DNA from: Bacteroidota bacterium
GTDB lineage: Bacteria > Bacteroidota > Ignavibacteria > Ignavibacteriales > Melioribacteraceae
NCBI GenBank assembly: GCA_023381535.1
Contig: JAMCSN010000131.1
Span: forward strand, 1 to 64,000
DNA: 64,000 bases
Direction of reading: 5' to 3'
Part shown: positions 62,454 to 64,000 of the stretch, piece by piece
Position numbering within the stretch: position 1 is the stretch's first letter
Layout of the letters: each line of letters begins with the position of its first letter
Translations under genes and position numbers: made by a program
Notes under the pieces: generated by a model
The model's input: the letters and a program-made list of their open reading frames with translations, nothing else
Told to the model about the DNA's origin: nothing
Databases searched by the model: none

Positions 62454-64000
62454 ATGTCAGATTTTGTTCACATACATAACCATTCACATTACAGCTTACA
62501 GGACGGAGCTTGCACTGTTGAAGATTTAATTCACGCGGCAAAGTCCAACGACATGCACGCTGTTGCCTTAACCGATCACGGTGTAATGTACGGTGCATAC
62601 GAATTCTATAAAAAGGCGAAGAAGGAAGGGATAAAACCGCTCGTTGGAATGGAAGCTTACATCGTTATGGATGGAACCCGTTTCGATAGAAAAGGCGACG
62701 ACCCGAATTATACCAAGAAGAAATCAAAATATTATAATCATCTTTTGTTGCTCGCGAAGAATGAAACCGGTTACAAAAATTTGATGAAGATGACGACGAT
62801 CGGGCACAAAGAAGGGTTTTATTATCGTCCTAGAATCGACATGGAAATTCTTCGAAAGTACAGCGATGGATTGGTTTGTACTTCCGCGTGTCCCGCCGGT
62901 CCCATTGCAACGCCGATTATCAATGATGATTACAACAAAGCAAAACAAACCGCAATTAAGCTGAAAGAAATTTTCGGCGATGATTTTTATCTGGAAATTC
63001 AAGATCACGGATTGGAAATCGAGAAACCGATTCTACTGACGATTCCGAAACTTGCACGCGAACTCGACATAAAACTTGTTGCCACGAATGACACTCATTA
63101 CATAGAAAAAGATCACGCGATTCCTCACAACGTTTTACTTCTGCTTGGCGATAAATCCGGCTCGGCTGATTACAATCAGCTGCGTTACGGCACGGATCAA
63201 ATTTATTTCAAGTCTGTTGATGAAATGAAAAAGATTTTTAAGAACTACAAAGATGCCGTAGAAAACACTCTTGAGATCGAACAGAAAATAAATTTGGCAA
63301 TTGATTTTAAGGGGCATCACTTTCCGCAGTTCCCGATCCCGCAAGATTCTGATGCGAAAACGCTCGAAGAATATTTCAACCAGCTTTCCGAAGAACGCCT
63401 TCATAGAAAATTTAAAACCGTTACGCCGGAAATATCAGACAGATTCAAATATGAACTGGATGTAATTAACAAAATGGGTTACGCCGGATATTTTCTTGTT
63501 GTACAGGATTTTATTAATGCAGCAAAGCAAAGAGGAATTCCGGTTGGTCCGGGACGCGGGAGCGCTGCCGGAAGTTTGGTTGCTTACGTTCTTGGAATTA
63601 CAAACGTAAATCCGCTTCAGTACAATTTGTTGTTTGAAAGATTTTTGAATCCCGCTCGTAAATCCATGCCCGATATCGACGTTGATTTTGCCGACGATAA
63701 ACGCGGCGAGGTAATCAATTATGTAAAAGAGAAGTACGGAGAGAATTCGGTATCGCAGATTATAACTTTCAACCGGCTTTCTTCACGCGCGGTTTTAAGA
63801 GACGTTGCCCGCGTTCTTCAGATTCCGATTCCAACCGTCGATAAAATTACCAAATGGATCCCTTCAAAGTTCGGAAGAGTTTTCACTCTTGACCAAGCTC
63901 TTGCGGAAGTACCGGAACTCGACTGGGTTAAAAAATCCGATGATCCTCAAATTATAAATTTGTTAAAGTATGCGCGTGTGCTTGAAGGAATGAACCGTAA
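62454..64000 (+). CDS. dnaE: DNA polymerase III alpha subunit, 5' part only
   Basis: The replicative polymerase alpha subunit (C family). The ATG at 62454 gives MSDFVHIHNHSHYSLQDGAC, the start of the PHP domain, whose His6, His8 and His10 are metal ligands of the family. LTDHGVMYGAYEF follows. The polymerase core begins with PVGPGRGSAAGSLVAYVLGI, and PDIDVDFADDKRGEV near residue 404 carries the catalytic Asp pair. The frame is open to the window edge (515 full codons), about 45 percent of the usual length, so the gene continues beyond. It belongs to the DnaE rather than PolC type because no exonuclease domain precedes. Confidence 0.95.
   Translation, partial: MSDFVHIHNHSHYSLQDGACTVEDLIHAAKSNDMHAVALTDHGVMYGAYEFYKKAKKEGIKPLVGMEAYIVMDGTRFDRKGDDPNYTKKKSKYYNHLLLLAKNETGYKNLMKMTTIGHKEGFYYRPRIDMEILRKYSDGLVCTSACPAGPIATPIINDDYNKAKQTAIKLKEIFGDDFYLEIQDHGLEIEKPILLTIPKLARELDIKLVATNDTHYIEKDHAIPHNVLLLLGDKSGSADYNQLRYGTDQIYFKSVDEMKKIFKNYKDAVENTLEIEQKINLAIDFKGHHFPQFPIPQDSDAKTLEEYFNQLSEERLHRKFKTVTPEISDRFKYELDVINKMGYAGYFLVVQDFINAAKQRGIPVGPGRGSAAGSLVAYVLGITNVNPLQYNLLFERFLNPARKSMPDIDVDFADDKRGEVINYVKEKYGENSVSQIITFNRLSSRAVLRDVARVLQIPIPTVDKITKWIPSKFGRVFTLDQALAEVPELDWVKKSDDPQIINLLKYARVLEGMNR

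Overview
The window is about 64 kb of an AT-rich chromosome. It fits a member of the Ignavibacteriales/Melioribacter side of the Bacteroidota-Chlorobi lineage. The evidence is a type IX secretion C-terminal sorting domain, a four-helix-bundle S23 gene, a group 3c (Mvh-type) [NiFe] hydrogenase linked to an HdrA-like flavoprotein, a meso-diaminopimelate-type murein cluster, and clear Shine-Dalgarno sites (AAGGAGG before mvhG and ftsZ) that true Bacteroidetes mostly lack. The taxonomic call is inference; no marker was compared with a database.

Region 1 (1-7.0 kb) is a hydrogenase cluster: an HdrA-type iron-sulfur flavoprotein with a NuoG-like N-terminus, MvhD, an unknown 66-residue protein, an intrinsic terminator, the small and large hydrogenase subunits, a second terminator and the maturation protease. 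Region 2 (7.0-7.7 kb) is a scar: the 3' end of hypF and the 3' end of an RND efflux pump gene are fused at one point, each lacking its 5' part. Region 3 (7.7-12.0 kb, minus strand) is a copper-handling group: two paralogous membrane-anchored proteins, an AraC-type regulator with an N-terminal metal-binding domain, CopZ and CopA.

Region 4 (12.2-29.8 kb) holds an HU protein, a zinc-ribbon/TPR protein, a 31-residue basic protein, tRNA-Thr(CGT) and the dcw cluster mraZ-rsmH-ftsL-ftsI-murE-murF-mraY-murD-ftsW-murG-murC-ftsQ-ftsA-ftsZ, mostly overlapping and probably one operon from a promoter near 13.62 kb. A GC-rich palindromic element of about 49 bp is inserted in the same reading frame in both ftsQ and ftsZ, and a diverged relative follows ftsZ.

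Region 5 (30-62 kb) is a long surface-polysaccharide locus: RmlB, a Wza-like exporter, Wzz-like, three flippases, a Wzy-like polymerase, many glycosyltransferases, AsnB, a phosphoglycosyltransferase, and a GT2 fused to a degenerate phosphoglycosyltransferase domain. Between these lie a T9SS-exported protein, a fibronectin-III protein and an array of about eighteen 21-bp dyad repeats (47.53-47.91 kb). The part from about 34 to 44 kb looks more AT-rich than its flanks. Housekeeping genes accA, a YbgC-type thioesterase, dut and the 5' part of dnaE close the window. A 179-bp MITE-like element with 15-bp inverted ends and an 11-bp target duplication sits before the last flippase.
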